This document shows positions 27,116 through 36,259 of a DNA stretch of 64,000 nucleotides, one piece after another. Location of the stretch: contig NZ_VATA01000017.1 of NCBI RefSeq assembly GCF_005870025.1, positions 62,001 to 126,000 on the forward strand, read 5' to 3'. A program made the position numbers and the translations under genes. Position 1 is the first letter of the stretch. Every line of letters starts with the position of its first letter. Source of the DNA: Poseidonocella sp. HB161398 (lineage in GTDB: Bacteria; Pseudomonadota; Alphaproteobacteria; Rhodobacterales; Rhodobacteraceae). The notes beneath the pieces are model-generated. The model ran no database searches. It was given only the letters and a program-made list of their open reading frames with translations, and had not been told where the DNA came from.

Positions 27116-28276
27116 ATGGCCATGAGCGATATCCAGACGGCCGGAGAGGCGGCCTTTCCCGGGGTCCGGGCGGCCACGGCCTCCGCCATCGCGATGCTCT
27201 GCCTGCTCTCGCTGGTGGGCCTGGCCTCGCTGGCCGACATGCTCGACGGGCCGGGCACGGTCCGGCAGGAACTGGTGGCGCAGACCCCGGAGCTGTCCGC
27301 CGACCCGCGGGCGCTGCGGTCCTTCCCGCGCCGCGCCAGGCACTACGTGACCGAGCGCTACGCGCTCAAGGACCCGTTCGTCTCGCTCAACGGCTCGGTC
27401 ATGCTGGGGGTCTTCGGCCGCTCGCCCTATCCGAAGGTGCTGGTGGGCGAGAGCGGGATCCTCTTCCTCAATCACGAAGGCACGCTCGAGGCGGCGCAGG
27501 GCCGCCCGCCCGCGGCGCGCGACGAGGCCTGGATCGCGATGTTCGAGCGGATGGATGCCGCCTTCCGCAGCCGCGGCATCCCGCTGGTGCAGGTCATCGC
27601 CCCCGACAAGGCCGCCGTCCTGCCCGAGGCGCTGCCCCGCTGGGTCGCCCCGGTGCCGGTTCCGCGGTCCTCGCAGCTTGCCGCGAAGATGCGGGACAGC
27701 ACGGCGCCGCAGCCGGTCGATCTGGCGCGTGTCTTCCGCAGGCTGCGCCGCGACCCGCTGGCTTTCCCGCTCTACCATGCCACCGATACCCACTGGACCG
27801 AATACGGCGCGGCCCGGGGGATCGACGCGGCGCTCGCCCCGGTGCTCGGCGCCCGGGCGCTGCCGCCCTTGAAGGTCCGCGCCGTGCCCGCGCAGGGCGG
27901 GGACCTCGCGCGGATGGTGGGCCGGCAGGCCGCGATCCGCGCCCGGGCCCCGCAGGTCCTGCGCCCGGGGCCCGGTTCCTGCAGCGCCCCCGGCGTGGCA
28001 GATCTGCACCTGCAGACGATCGACCCGCTCAGCCTGCCGGAATTCACCTGCCGCAATCCGGACGCGCCGCAGGGGCATGCCCTGGTCTTCATGGACAGTT
28101 TCGGCATGGCCGCCGCCCCGCGGCTGGCGCAGATCTTCCGGCGGGTCGATTTCCTCTGGCAGGACGAGGTCGACATGGCGGCGGTGGACCGCCTCCGGCC
28201 CGATATCGCACTGCGGATCATGGTCGGGCGCAAGCTGCAGTCGGCATCGCCCGCCGGGATGTTCGCGGCACCGTGA
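27116..28276 (+). CDS. AlgJ/AlgX-like SGNH acetyltransferase
   Basis: The 386-residue protein has one N-terminal membrane anchor or uncleaved signal (about residues 20-42) and a periplasmic SGNH domain. DTHWTEYG at about residues 223-230 carries the catalytic Asp/His pair of AlgJ, AlgX and PatB. LVFMDSFGMAAAP near residue 325 has the nucleophile-type serine. FPRRARHYVTERYALKDPFVSLNG matches the AlgJ N-terminal region. It starts three bases after the MBOAT gene, and the two make the minimal pair for O-acetylation of an exopolysaccharide or cell-wall glycan. No polysaccharide synthase is near, so the acceptor is unknown. Confidence 0.88.
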   Translation: MAMSDIQTAGEAAFPGVRAATASAIAMLCLLSLVGLASLADMLDGPGTVRQELVAQTPELSADPRALRSFPRRARHYVTERYALKDPFVSLNGSVMLGVFGRSPYPKVLVGESGILFLNHEGTLEAAQGRPPAARDEAWIAMFERMDAAFRSRGIPLVQVIAPDKAAVLPEALPRWVAPVPVPRSSQLAAKMRDSTAPQPVDLARVFRRLRRDPLAFPLYHATDTHWTEYGAARGIDAALAPVLGARALPPLKVRAVPAQGGDLARMVGRQAAIRARAPQVLRPGPGSCSAPGVADLHLQTIDPLSLPEFTCRNPDAPQGHALVFMDSFGMAAAPRLAQIFRRVDFLWQDEVDMAAVDRLRPDIALRIMVGRKLQSASPAGMFAAP

Positions 28277-29036
28277 GCGCGCCGCCGCCTGGCGCGGGAG
28301 TTTCGCGCGCGCGGCAGGCTCCGGCTGCATCCGCCCGGTCCCGCGCGAGACGCAGCAGATGAAGCCGTCGCGCTGCGCCCCCCCCCCCCCCGAAAGCACC
28401 CGGTCGCGATGGTGCGCCGCCCCAGCGCCAGTCGGCAGTCGCCGCCCTCGCCGGAGGAGGAGATGACATCGCCCGCCCTTGCTGCACAAACGGGGATGAG
28501 AGTCACCGGGTGACTCCAATTCAGAAGGCGGCAAGCGGTGCATCCGGCCGGTCCGGGCGCGCATTGGCCAGCGTCCCGACCCGGCCATGATCGCTGCCTT
28601 GCGGACAGATCGGAGCGCTGTGCAGCCCCGGATCTCCGGAAAGGCATGCAAGCGCAGGAAATGGCCATGAACGGGAACAATCGTGGCTTTCCAGTCGGAT
28701 GCAGCTCAAGCGGGAGGCCGCGCGAAGGACCAACGCCCCCGGCAGAGCCTCCCGCAGATCCGGCGCGCGAAATCGGTGCGAAGGACTGCCTGGTGCGGGA
28801 ATGGGCGGAATCCGATCGGGCGCGCCGGTTGCAATTGGCGCCTTCCGTGCCGGGGTTCGTCGAACGCCGCATCGAAGACGAGCCTGCAATCTCGCCGCCG
28901 TTTCCCGGGGCGGAGGGCGCAGCGCCCCCCGAAGCCAGGTGATCCGGAGCTCCAAAGGCGATCTGGTCCTCGAATTTCCCCCGAGGCTCCGCGAAGGCGA
29001 GTTCGAGAGGTTCCTGCGCGCGCTGAGGATTGCCCG
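28277..29036. other. Decayed or non-coding stretch
   Basis: No intact gene is seen. Long open frames on both strands have arginine/proline-rich translations typical of GC-rich noise. The last part (about 28935-29036) translates to SSKGDLVLEFPPRLREGEF, which might be a relic of the small IS66 accessory protein that precedes TnpB, but this is weak. Confidence 0.4.
28378..28391. repeat. Poly-C tract of 14
   Basis: An uninterrupted run of 14 C lies about 100 bases after the AlgJ-like gene, in sequence without a supported gene. Tracts of this length change length readily on replication. I see no gene that it would switch. Assembly error is also possible at such a run. Confidence 0.8.
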
Positions 29037-29183
29037 ATGTTGCCGATGGAGAACCCGAAAATCTGCATCCCGGCCGAGCCTGTCGACTTCCGCAAAGACC
29101 TCGACGGCCTGGCGGGCCGCGTCATGTCGGAGCTGGAGCTTGATCCCTTCTCCGGCGCCTTGTTCGTCTTCCGGTCCAGGCGG
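29037..29183 (+). pseudogene. IS66-family TnpB (Orf2) N-terminal remnant
   Basis: The frame gives about 49 residues: PAEPVDFRKDLDGLAGRV and LDPFSGALFVFRSRR. They match the N-terminal half of IS66 TnpB, a protein of about 115 residues. The C-terminal half (the usual KxLxWDxxGF region) is missing, and the frame runs directly into the decayed IS5 transposase on the other strand. It is a dead fragment left at an insertion or deletion junction. Confidence 0.7.
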
Positions 29184-29445
29184 CGCTGTCGCGCAAATCG
29201 GCGGACGACCGCAGGTCCCCTTGCCCCGGACGCATTTCTCCCAGGGCCCTGGTGACCGGGATGCCAAGGTCGGTGAAGCGGTTCAGGAATGAGCGGCAAG
29301 CGCCACTGGTCCGAGAGCAGCCGCGAATGACCCGGATCCGGACCTCGGCAACCTGCCGGTCGAAGGTGAGGCACCGCGCCGCCATCGGTCCGAGGCCGAT
29401 GCCGAACGGAGATCCGCCGCTGGCCGAGAAGCGTCATGCAGGTCA

Positions 29446-29495
29446 TCCAATCGCGGGGGAAAAGGTCCCCCGGACCTTTTCCTGATCCGGCTCAT
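29446..29495. repeat. Palindromic repeat copy R1
   Basis: The arms GGAAAAGGTCC (29458-29468) and GGACCTTTTCC (29472-29482) form a perfect 11-base stem with a CCC loop. The 3' flank is TGATCC followed by GGCTC. It interrupts the transposase relic between the GVE and MTCMTLLGQR segments. It is a member of the five-copy family described under findings. Confidence 0.85.
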
Positions 29496-29973
29496 ATCTC
29501 CACCCCGCTGCGCCGGCGCTGCCCGCTCCGGTTCCGCCAGAGTGCCCGGCCGAGGTGCTTCGAGGCCCGCAGGGTCCCGCTGCGCGCCCGGGCTCCGGCG
29601 CTGTCCGGCTTCCATCGCCCGGCGTTGCGGTGAGGCGGAAGCGAGGAGGACCAGCGAAAGGTCCGGGGGAGTTCAGGCCGGTCCGCATCAGCGGCAAATC
29701 CTCCTTTGGAGGATTTGGAGGCTGGACGGGCGGAGCCCTGCCCGGCGAACCGCCGCCGCACCGCGGGCAGCGATGGCGTCATGGCAGGCGCGCGTGTCAT
29801 GGGCGTCGCCAGCGGTGCTTGACCCGGTGGCAACTCGGCCGCGACGGTGGCGATTTCCTCGCCCGCCGGGATCTGCACCGGCGGGCCGGCAGCATCCCTC
29901 GCCGCTTCGCCCGGACCGGAGGCGTTCACCGGCTCGACATCGCCGGAGGTTACCTTGACGGCGCTCTGCTCCA

Positions 29974-30022
29974 CGTTCGTCAGGACCCCCGTCCCCCGGA
30001 CGGTTTCCTGATCCTCGTCACC
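29974..30022. repeat. Palindromic repeat copy R2 (left arm decayed)
   Basis: The right arm GGACGGTTTCC (29998-30008) with the CCC loop and the flank TGATCCTCGTCA matches the family. The left arm (29984-29994) keeps the CCGTCC that pairs with the right arm's GGACGG, but its outer part has changed. It has the same overall length as the other copies. It lies in the transposase relic between RRIHLGAGEG and NVEQSAVKVT. Confidence 0.75.
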
Positions 30023-30495
30023 CCTCGCCGGCCCCGAGGTGGATCCGGCGCCATGAGCGGGCCGCCCCACCGGTCCGGGCGGATCCGCGAATACGCCGTT
30101 TCGAGCCGCCCTGCCTGCGCGCGTACCGTGCTGCGCTTTCGCGGTCCCGCCGAGGCCACGGTCGCTTCGCGTTCCACACCGATCCCGGTGCTGTCCGCTG
30201 CCCAGCAGGGTATTGCGCCGCAATGTCCAAGAGGGACGAGCAGGGGGAGCCCCCCCTGGAGCCGCGATACGGGATGGCGACGTCCATTGTTCGATGCGCT
30301 TTCGCGGCGCTGTCGGCGCCGCGGTCCGGTCTCGCTCTGGCGGCGTGGCGGGGGGCTGACCTCCGGAACGGACCGATCCGGCAGGCTTGCCGCGAAACCG
30401 TTCGCCAGCGGGTTCGAACCAGTGGCGCTAAACTGGCTCACTCTGCCAGAGTGGCAGGCTCTTCAGGATTCTGACCGCAAGGCCGGTCTGGATCG

Positions 30496-30545
30496 CATTC
30501 GCCGGGGAAATCGTCCCCCGGACGATTTCCTGATCCTCCTCATTC
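30496..30545. repeat. Palindromic repeat copy R3
   Basis: The arms GGAAATCGTCC (30506-30516) and GGACGATTTCC (30520-30530) form a perfect 11-base stem with a CCC loop. The flanks are CATTCGCCGG and TGATCCTCCTCATTC, so CATTC occurs at both ends. It interrupts the transposase relic between GRRDRQRA and AIQTGLAVRIL. Confidence 0.88.
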
Positions 30546-30705
30546 ACTTCAGGCCCGCTGGCGGTCACGCCGTCCGGACGGCCCCGCTTCCCGCTGCAGG
30601 GAGGGATCGAACCCGACCGTCAGCGATCCGCGCTGCGTCAGCGGCTGATCATGCGCATGCAAGCTGGCGGTCTTGCAGGGGGGCTTCGAGGCCTGCTCAT
30701 GCCGA

Positions 30706-31330
30706 CCAGCTAGCACTCTGGAGTCACGCGGTGAATCTCCCTTCCATTTGCGCAGCAACGCCATTGCAGACACGCGTTCGCAGAAGACAGTCGCGCGCCC
30801 TGGGCGGCTCTCCTTCGGCACGCGCCAGGCCATGTCCCGGTCCAGCCAGACGGTCAGCGAGCCGCAGCGCTTCAGGTCTTCCCGTACGCCTTGCGGTAGC
30901 AGGCAGGTTCGGGATTCGCCATGAAAGTCCGTTAACCTATTGGATTATCGGGATAACTCTCGATCCCCTGAGAGTTCTGCAACGACCCCCCCCTCTATGT
31001 CCCTTGCGGCGGGGACCGCTTGCACTCTGCTCGCGGCAGGGACCGGGGGGCATCGCCGCCGTCGCAGAACCGGTCGGGAGCTGTCCGCCGCCATGACCGT
31101 GGCCCGCTCGGCATCCGCACTCCCTCCCTTCGCGGCGCAAGCCGGAGACGGAGGCCGGCGCCGCTCGGCCACCTCTGGTTCCGGCCGGAGCGGACCTCCC
31201 GGCTGCCGTGGCCCCGGGCATCCGCTGCACGCTGGACACCGCCGCCGCGGCGCGCGAGGCTGGGCCGCAGGAGGCGCCCGGCGCATCTCCGGGCCGCGAT
31301 CCGCGCGGCGGCCTTGAAATCTGGCGTCAT
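30706..31330. other. Non-coding stretch before the toxin-antitoxin pair
   Basis: No gene is supported in these 600 bases. The sequence near 30940-30970 (TATTGGATTATCGGGATAACTC) is locally AT-rich and could be a promoter or an insertion-sequence end. The rest is GC-rich without recognisable translations. Confidence 0.35.
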
Positions 31331-31351
31331 GTGGCGCATATTTAGCGACAC
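31331..31351. promoter_or_regulatory. Candidate operator of the RES-Xre pair
   Basis: GTGGCGC-ATATTTA-GCGACAC is a seven-base inverted repeat with one mismatched pair, ending 19 bases before the antitoxin ATG. Antitoxins of the RES-Xre class often repress their own promoter by binding such a repeat, and the AT-rich spacer could include the -10 element. Confidence 0.5.
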
Positions 31352-31370
31352 GTGGCAAGGAGGCCGGTGG

Positions 31371-31841
31371 ATGATGGATGCGGTGCAGTTCGAAGGCGAT
31401 GTCGGCCCGGCGGTCGGGCTCCTCGGAGGCGAGAAGGCGATCCGGGCGCAGGTCCGCACGGTGATGGATGCCCATGAGGTCCTGCTCAAGGGCCTGCCGG
31501 CCGATGCGCTGCTGCATCTGGTCTCGGCCGTGGGCTTTCTCGAACAGGGCGACGCGCTGAAGAAGGCGGTCGGGCTCAGCCTCCGCACGCTGCAGCGTCA
31601 CAAGGCGCAGCGCTCGCCGCAGCTGCTGAGCGTCGAGCAGAGCAGCCGCGCCTGGCGCTTTGCCGAGATCTTCGCCCATGCCGCCGAGGTCATGGGCTCG
31701 CAGGAGGCGGCCGAGGCCTGGATGGACCGCCCCGCCATCGGCCTGGCGAACCGCAAGCCCGTGGACCTGCTGGCGACCTCGGCCGGGATCGAGGCGGTCG
31801 AGGAATACCTGACCCGGCTGGAATACGGGGTCCATGCATGA
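31371..31841 (+). CDS. Xre/MbcA/ParS-family antitoxin
   Basis: The 156-residue antitoxin of a RES-Xre toxin-antitoxin pair has an N-terminal Xre-like helical DNA-binding part (GLSLRTLQRHKAQRSPQLLSVEQSSRAW) and a C-terminal MbcA/ParS toxin-binding part (ARAW...EVMGSQEAAEAWMDRPAIGLANRKPVDLL). AAGGAGG lies seven bases before the ATG at 31371. Its stop overlaps the toxin start (ATGA). It binds and neutralises the RES toxin and probably represses the operon through the repeat just upstream. Confidence 0.92.
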   Translation: MMDAVQFEGDVGPAVGLLGGEKAIRAQVRTVMDAHEVLLKGLPADALLHLVSAVGFLEQGDALKKAVGLSLRTLQRHKAQRSPQLLSVEQSSRAWRFAEIFAHAAEVMGSQEAAEAWMDRPAIGLANRKPVDLLATSAGIEAVEEYLTRLEYGVHA

Positions 31842-32341
31842 TCCCCTTGCCGCCGCCGCTCGGCACGGGGGAGATCAGGCTCTGGCGCATCGACCAGGAG
31901 CGCCACCGCGCCGCCTGGCATACCGGCGAGGGCGCCTTTCGCGTCGGCGGGCGCTGGAACAGCCGCGGCGTGCGGGCGGTCTATGCCTCGCTCGACCCGG
32001 CGACGGCCTGCCTCGAGGTCGCGGTGCACAAGGGCTTCGAGGTGCTCGACACCGCGCCGCACTACCTGACCTCCGCGCGGCTCCGCGATCCCGCGCGGCT
32101 GCATGTCGTCGCCCCGGAGGCCATCCCCAACCCGAACTGGATCACCCCGGCCACGCCCGGGCGCAACCAGCAGAGCCACGGCAATGACCTCTTGCGCGCG
32201 CATGGCTGCATCCTGATCCCCTCGGCCGTGTCGCGCCACAGCTGGAACCTGGTCTTCGATGCCGACCAGGCGGAGGGGCTCTACGAGGATGTCACGCAGG
32301 AGCGCTTTGCCCTCGACCCGCGGCTGCAGGCGGCCTCCTGA
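31838..32341 (+). CDS. RES-domain toxin (NAD+-degrading type)
   Basis: The 167-residue RES protein carries the name-giving residues: Arg in IRLWRI near residue 16, Glu in ATACLEVAVH near residue 60, and Ser in ILIPSAVSRHSWN near residue 130. RWNSRGVRAVYAS is also typical. RES toxins deplete NAD+ and stop growth, as shown for MbcT and for the Photorhabdus and Pseudomonas RES-Xre systems. The gene is intact and directly coupled to the antitoxin, although the sequence for thousands of bases on both sides is decayed. Confidence 0.93.
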   Translation: MIPLPPPLGTGEIRLWRIDQERHRAAWHTGEGAFRVGGRWNSRGVRAVYASLDPATACLEVAVHKGFEVLDTAPHYLTSARLRDPARLHVVAPEAIPNPNWITPATPGRNQQSHGNDLLRAHGCILIPSAVSRHSWNLVFDADQAEGLYEDVTQERFALDPRLQAAS

Positions 32342-33749
32342 GGTCCGGACGGCCATCGGCCCGGTGCCGATGACCGGGGCGCCATCGGGCGGGCAGCCGG
32401 GGCGGCGGCATGCAGGCCATCGCCGTCCCTGCCGGCGATCCGGGGACGGACCCCGGCGGGTTGTCCGCGGCGGTCTGCAGCGTGCCGGGCGAGATGGCGG
32501 CATCAGGTACCGGCCTTTCCGGCAGGCTGCCGGCGACAGTTGCAAGCTCGTCCTAACGAAAATTTCCGGCGTCTTTTTAAGGGCGTGCAAGCAGAACTTC
32601 ATGCAGAGACCCGGGACTGCCCGACGGATGTCCCGTCCCAGGGGCGGTCGGGTGCTGCCCCGCAGCCTGCTGGAGACGCCTGCCGCGATGGGTCTGCCGC
32701 CCGTCAGCAGGCCCGGCCCTCAGATCGGCCTTGTGCCGGCAGTCCGCGCGACCATCCCGGAACCGGCGGGCCGCATCGCTCAGGGCTGCAGCATCCGGCA
32801 GGTCCGTTCCGGCAGCACCGGTCCCCGGGCCCTGCAGCCGACACCGGCATCAGGCGCCGTGATGCCCGTCCGGCGCATCCTGCCGACGGCCGCCTCGACC
32901 CCGCGGCATGCCCCGGTCACAGCCTCCGGGCGCCTTCGCCGGGGGAAGGCCTCCGCGACGGCGCGGGAAAAGCGCGCCTCGTGGTGGCCGGCGATCCCGG
33001 CTTCCCGCCGCTCTGTCCCGAAGGTCCGCAGCAGCGGCCGCCTCGACTGGACAGGGCTCCGGGTGCGGAGGAGGGCCGCTGAAACGGCCCTGCGGCGCAT
33101 GGATGGCGGAAAAGCCGCGCCGCCGACAGGATAAGGCCCGCATTTCGCGCCGCACCCGCGCAGCAGGACGGCCAGCGGCACCGCGAAGACCGCGGCGAGC
33201 GCCCCCGCCTGCCGTCCCGGCGCGCGCCGGAGACGGTGCCCTGGCAGAGCGCGGTCAGCCCGTGCGCCGAGCTGCACGCCATAGCCGGGCGCCTGCGCTG
33301 CCAGGAGGTTCTCGGCCGCCAGCAGGATCAGCACGCAGTTCCGCGACCGAGAGCGCGGCCACGCGCCGGAGCAGCGGCTTGGAGCAGACAGAGGCGATGG
33401 CGCGCAGCGCGCTCTGCCATCCGCCCGGCCGTCGGCGTGACCAGCGGCGCAAAGATGGCCACGCCGAGGGTGCAGGATGGCACGACCCGCCCCGCGGCGG
33501 GAAGGGACACGCCGCGATCCTCCGCCATCTCGGGAAGCGGGCCCTTCGGCGAGAATCCTGCCGGACCGCTGGCAAGGGAGCCGCGGAAGAGTGCGGCCGG
33601 CGGCGGGCTCGACCGTGATCGTCTTTCGTGCCTTGGCGCGCCGCCGGTCTGCCCGGACGGCGGGAAGCCCGCCCGCTTGGACGACGCAGCGCGGCAGGTT
33701 TGGCAGCTGCCGAAGCAACCCTTTCTTGACCTTGGGCAGAGGACGACCC
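32342..33749. other. Decayed region after the toxin-antitoxin pair
   Basis: No intact gene is seen. A minus-strand frame at about 33240-33470 gives hydrophobic pieces (LGVAIFAPLVTPTAGRMAERAARHR, then LILLAAENLLAAQAPGYGVQL) that could be the relic of a membrane transporter of the major facilitator type, divergent from the LysR relic at 33750; this is only a suggestion. The stretch 32550-32600 is relatively AT-rich. Everything else looks like GC-rich noise. Confidence 0.35.
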
Positions 33750-34545
33750 ATGGCCCGCATCGGCTGTGCGCCACGGAGGTCGTCCTCGCCATTCTCGACG
33801 AAGGCAGCGTCTCGGCCGCGGCGCGGCGGCTGGGGATGATGCCCTCGGGGTCCGCCGGACGCTCGGCCGGGCCGAGGCGCGGCTGGGCTGCGGCTGCTAT
33901 CCCGCTCCGCCCTTGCGCGGGCGCTGACCGGGGAGGGGCAGCGCCACCAGGCTACCACGCAGCGGATCCTGGCCGAACGCAAGGCCGCCACGGAAATCTG
34001 CAGGAGCCCCGGCGGCGTCGCACGGGCGGCTGTGGATCGCCCGCTGTTCGGGGATTTCGCCCGGCTCCGACCCCAGGCGGAGATCGACCAGACGCTGACC
34101 GATCCGCTGGAGGATCCGGCACAGGGCGCGAGCGCTGTCGCCGTCCGCTGCGGCGCGCTGTCCGACAGCGGCCTGATGCCACGCAAGCCCGGCCCCGAGC
34201 CGATGGTGGTCTGAAAGCGCACCGCACGCCCGGCCATCCCGGCGATCTGCACCGCCACCAGTGCCTTTCCGTCAATTTCGACCCGGCGCGGTCGCGCTGG
34301 CCCTTGCGCATTGACGGCCGCCCGGCCGCGTCCGGGCCAATGGCCGCGAGGCGCCTGGCATCGCCCGGGTGGCGCGCTTCGCGGTGGAGGAGGGCCTGCA
34401 GGCGGGGCGGCTGCGCGCGATCCCCGGCAGCTATGCCGAAGTGAAGGCGCAGGAGGTCCGCGCGCGCCTCGTCGGCGGCCCCTCCATCCCCGGCCGGGCG
34501 CTGGTCGATTTCCTCGCCATCCGCCTCGGCTGGGCCCGGCCCCGC
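33750..34545 (+). pseudogene. LysR-family regulator relic
   Basis: Pieces in different frames follow the LysR order. The helix-turn-helix LAILDEGSVSAAARRLGMMPSG is near 33784-33850, then LTGEGQRYH... and ILAERKAATEICRSPGGVARAAVDRPLFGDFARL near 33960-34060. TDPLEDPAQGASAVAVRCGALSDSGLM is near 34100-34180, and the C-terminal RFAVEEGLQAGRLRAIPG and PGRALVDFLAIRLG lie at 34378-34530. At least three frame changes and a stop at 34212 break it. It is non-functional. Confidence 0.7.
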
Positions 34546-35649
34546 CAGGGCCGGCGCGAGGGTCCGGTGCCGTCTTCCCGGGGCCCCGGGGAGAGCCGGC
34601 GCCCGGCCGGACTGGGCCTGTTGCGTGAGTGCTTCTGCCCGTGAGGGAGAGGGCGCAGAGCCTTCGGCGGGGCCGGGCGCCGGGCGGAGAGAGATGCACG
34701 GGATCGCCGTTCGCTGCTGCCTGCAGGGGACGGCGTCATCCGGTCCTTGCGGACCGGAGGGGCGTTCACGGCCGATACTGTTGAATAACTCCGGCTCCGA
34801 TCGAAAGAACTTCCGAAGTTGGAAAATTGTTCTCCAGCATGGCTGAAGGAATCGCCCTTTGAAGCGGATTTTCCCAATCTTGGAATGTTTTCCCTTGATT
34901 TTGGGGCCTGCGAACGTGTGCGCGAGATTTTCACCACGATCAGCCGCTTAACGTCAGCCTGGCGCATAGCGCATCGCCGTCACGGCGGGATCGGCGCTCG
35001 TGCCCGGCTGTGCGACGCGGGGCGGAGCTGCCGCGCAAGGGGGTGCCGACGGGCCGTGCCGCCACCGCTTGCATCCAGCGGCGTGGCAGACGGCGGGGCA
35101 CCGTGCGCGGCCCCGGCCGCGGCGCAGCTCGTCCCGCGGCGCCTGACCGGGCGGGCGACGGACAGCGGCGACCGGGACCTTGCCGCTGTGGGCACCCGCC
35201 CAGATGCTCCCGCGGCCGGAACTGTTTCAGCGCAAGGCCGGGCCATGTCCCGTTTGACGCCCGAGGCACTCCGGCTGAACCGCCGCTTTCGCACGCCCCC
35301 GGGGTGCAGGATCCGCAACGCCTCCTGCGCGCTGCAGTCCCGGCGCAGCCCCGGACGGGCGGTCAATGCCATCCGCAAGGCGCCCGGCCTGATCGGAGGC
35401 CAAGTCTGCGCCACCGGCGATGGGCGTTCCCTTTGCGCTCCAAGCGCTGCGCCATGGCGGCCCGGGAGAGCGTCACCGGCCCAGCGGCGGGGAGGTCGCA
35501 GGCCCGCAGAAAGGCCGGCGTTTCGGGCCGGGCGGGGCGCGGCATGGCGCCAGTCCGGGCCCGGTACCGCGGAGCGGCATGGGCGGGCGCATGGCGAAGG
35601 CAGGCCGCAGCGCCGGTGTCCGCCCCGGCCCGCCCGCCCGGGCCGCCGC
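34546..35649. other. Long stretch without a supportable gene
   Basis: Over 1,100 bases hold no gene that I recognise on either strand. From about 34770 to 34950 the composition drops towards AT (AAAATTGTTCTCC, TTTTCCCTTGATTTTGG), unlike everything around it. AACTTCCGAAGTT at 34808-34820 is a small perfect inverted repeat there. This pocket may be the remnant of foreign DNA or an element end. The rest has only noise-like open frames. Confidence 0.4.
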
Positions 35650-36135
35650 TCAGCGCAGATGGCCGGTCGGCAGGGCGGTGGTGTACTTGACCTGGTCGAG
35701 CGCGAAGCTGGAGCGGATATTCGCCACGCCCGGGATCTGGGTCAGGATGTCCAGCACCAGCTCCTGGTAGCGCAGCAGATCCTCGACCACCACGCGCAGC
35801 AGGAAATCCTCCGAGCCGGTCATCAGGTAGCATTCCATGATCTCGGGCCGCCCCTCGATCGCGTCGGTGAAGGTCCGCAGCGAGGCCTTGTCCTGCTTCT
35901 CCAGCGTCACATGCACGAAGACATTGACCAGGAGCCCCAGCTGCAGCGGGTCGACCAGCGCCACCGATCCGCGGATCACCCCGGCCTCGCGCATCTGCGC
36001 CACCCGCCGCCAGCAGGGCGAGGCCGACAGATGCGCCCGCTCCGCCAGCTCGGCATTGCTCAGCTCGGCATTCTCCTGCAGGGCGTCGAGGATGCGCAGG
36101 CTGGCTGCGTCGAGTTCGATCCGGTCGCGGGTCAT
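35650..36135 (-). CDS. Lrp/AsnC-family transcriptional regulator
   Basis: The 161-residue regulator has an N-terminal helix-turn-helix (LRILDALQENAELSNAELAERAHLSASPCWRRV) and the C-terminal RAM/AsnC ligand-binding beta-alpha fold (VFVHVTLEKQDKASLRTF; YLMTGSEDFLLRVVVEDL). AGAGG five bases before the ATG at 36135 favours it over GTG at 36141. It is divergent from a DMT-type exporter gene, a common pairing in which an Lrp-like protein senses an amino acid and induces its exporter. Confidence 0.93.
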   Translation of the reverse strand: MTRDRIELDAASLRILDALQENAELSNAELAERAHLSASPCWRRVAQMREAGVIRGSVALVDPLQLGLLVNVFVHVTLEKQDKASLRTFTDAIEGRPEIMECYLMTGSEDFLLRVVVEDLLRYQELVLDILTQIPGVANIRSSFALDQVKYTTALPTGHLR

Positions 36136-36171
36136 TTCCACCTCTCATCCGCTCGTTTCAGGCATGGTTAT

Positions 36172-36202
36172 CCTATATTCCGCCAGTACGGGGGATCATA
36201 GG
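36172..36202. promoter_or_regulatory. Weak inverted repeat in the Lrp/DMT divergent promoter
   Basis: CCTAT (36172-36176) and ATAGG (36198-36202) face each other in the locally AT-rich promoter interval between the two divergent genes. Lrp-family sites are often loose, AT-rich and spaced like this. The arms are short, so chance is possible. Confidence 0.3.
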
Positions 36203-36259
36203 TCGGATTTTTCCGCTGGACAGGTGCATTCTTCCCCGCAATGCCAGTGCCGGAGACCG

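Larger units (their letters stand above)
29232..30705 (-). pseudogene. IS5-family transposase, decayed, carrying three hairpin repeats
   Basis: Reading the minus strand through several frames recovers an IS5-type transposase in order. QRGSLTVGFDP and GPSGRRDRQRA lie near 30550-30640, AIQTGLAVRIL and LPLWQ at about 30430-30500, ADSTGIGVE near 30190 and RRIHLGAGEG near 30020. AVKVTSGDV follows at about 29940, IPAGEEIATVAAE near 29860, and WKPDSAGARARSGTLRASKHLGRALW at 29550-29620. CMTLLGQR, FDRQVAEVRIRV and FLNRFTDLGIPV close it at 29240-29440. It has many frameshifts and stops. Three short palindromic repeats interrupt it exactly where the alignment to the family breaks. It is long dead. Confidence 0.75.

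Noticed and set aside
25690-28362. Open frame of 890 codons overlapping the MBOAT and AlgJ-like genes in another frame
   Set aside because: It spans two real genes and the gap between them and has no family features.
30405-30430. GGTTCGAACC, resembling a tRNA T-loop
   Set aside because: No acceptor, anticodon or D arms can be folded around it; the sequence belongs to the IS5 relic.
29446-30545. Regularly spaced palindromes considered as a CRISPR array
   Set aside because: There are only three copies, about 500 bases apart, with variable arms and no spacers or cas genes.
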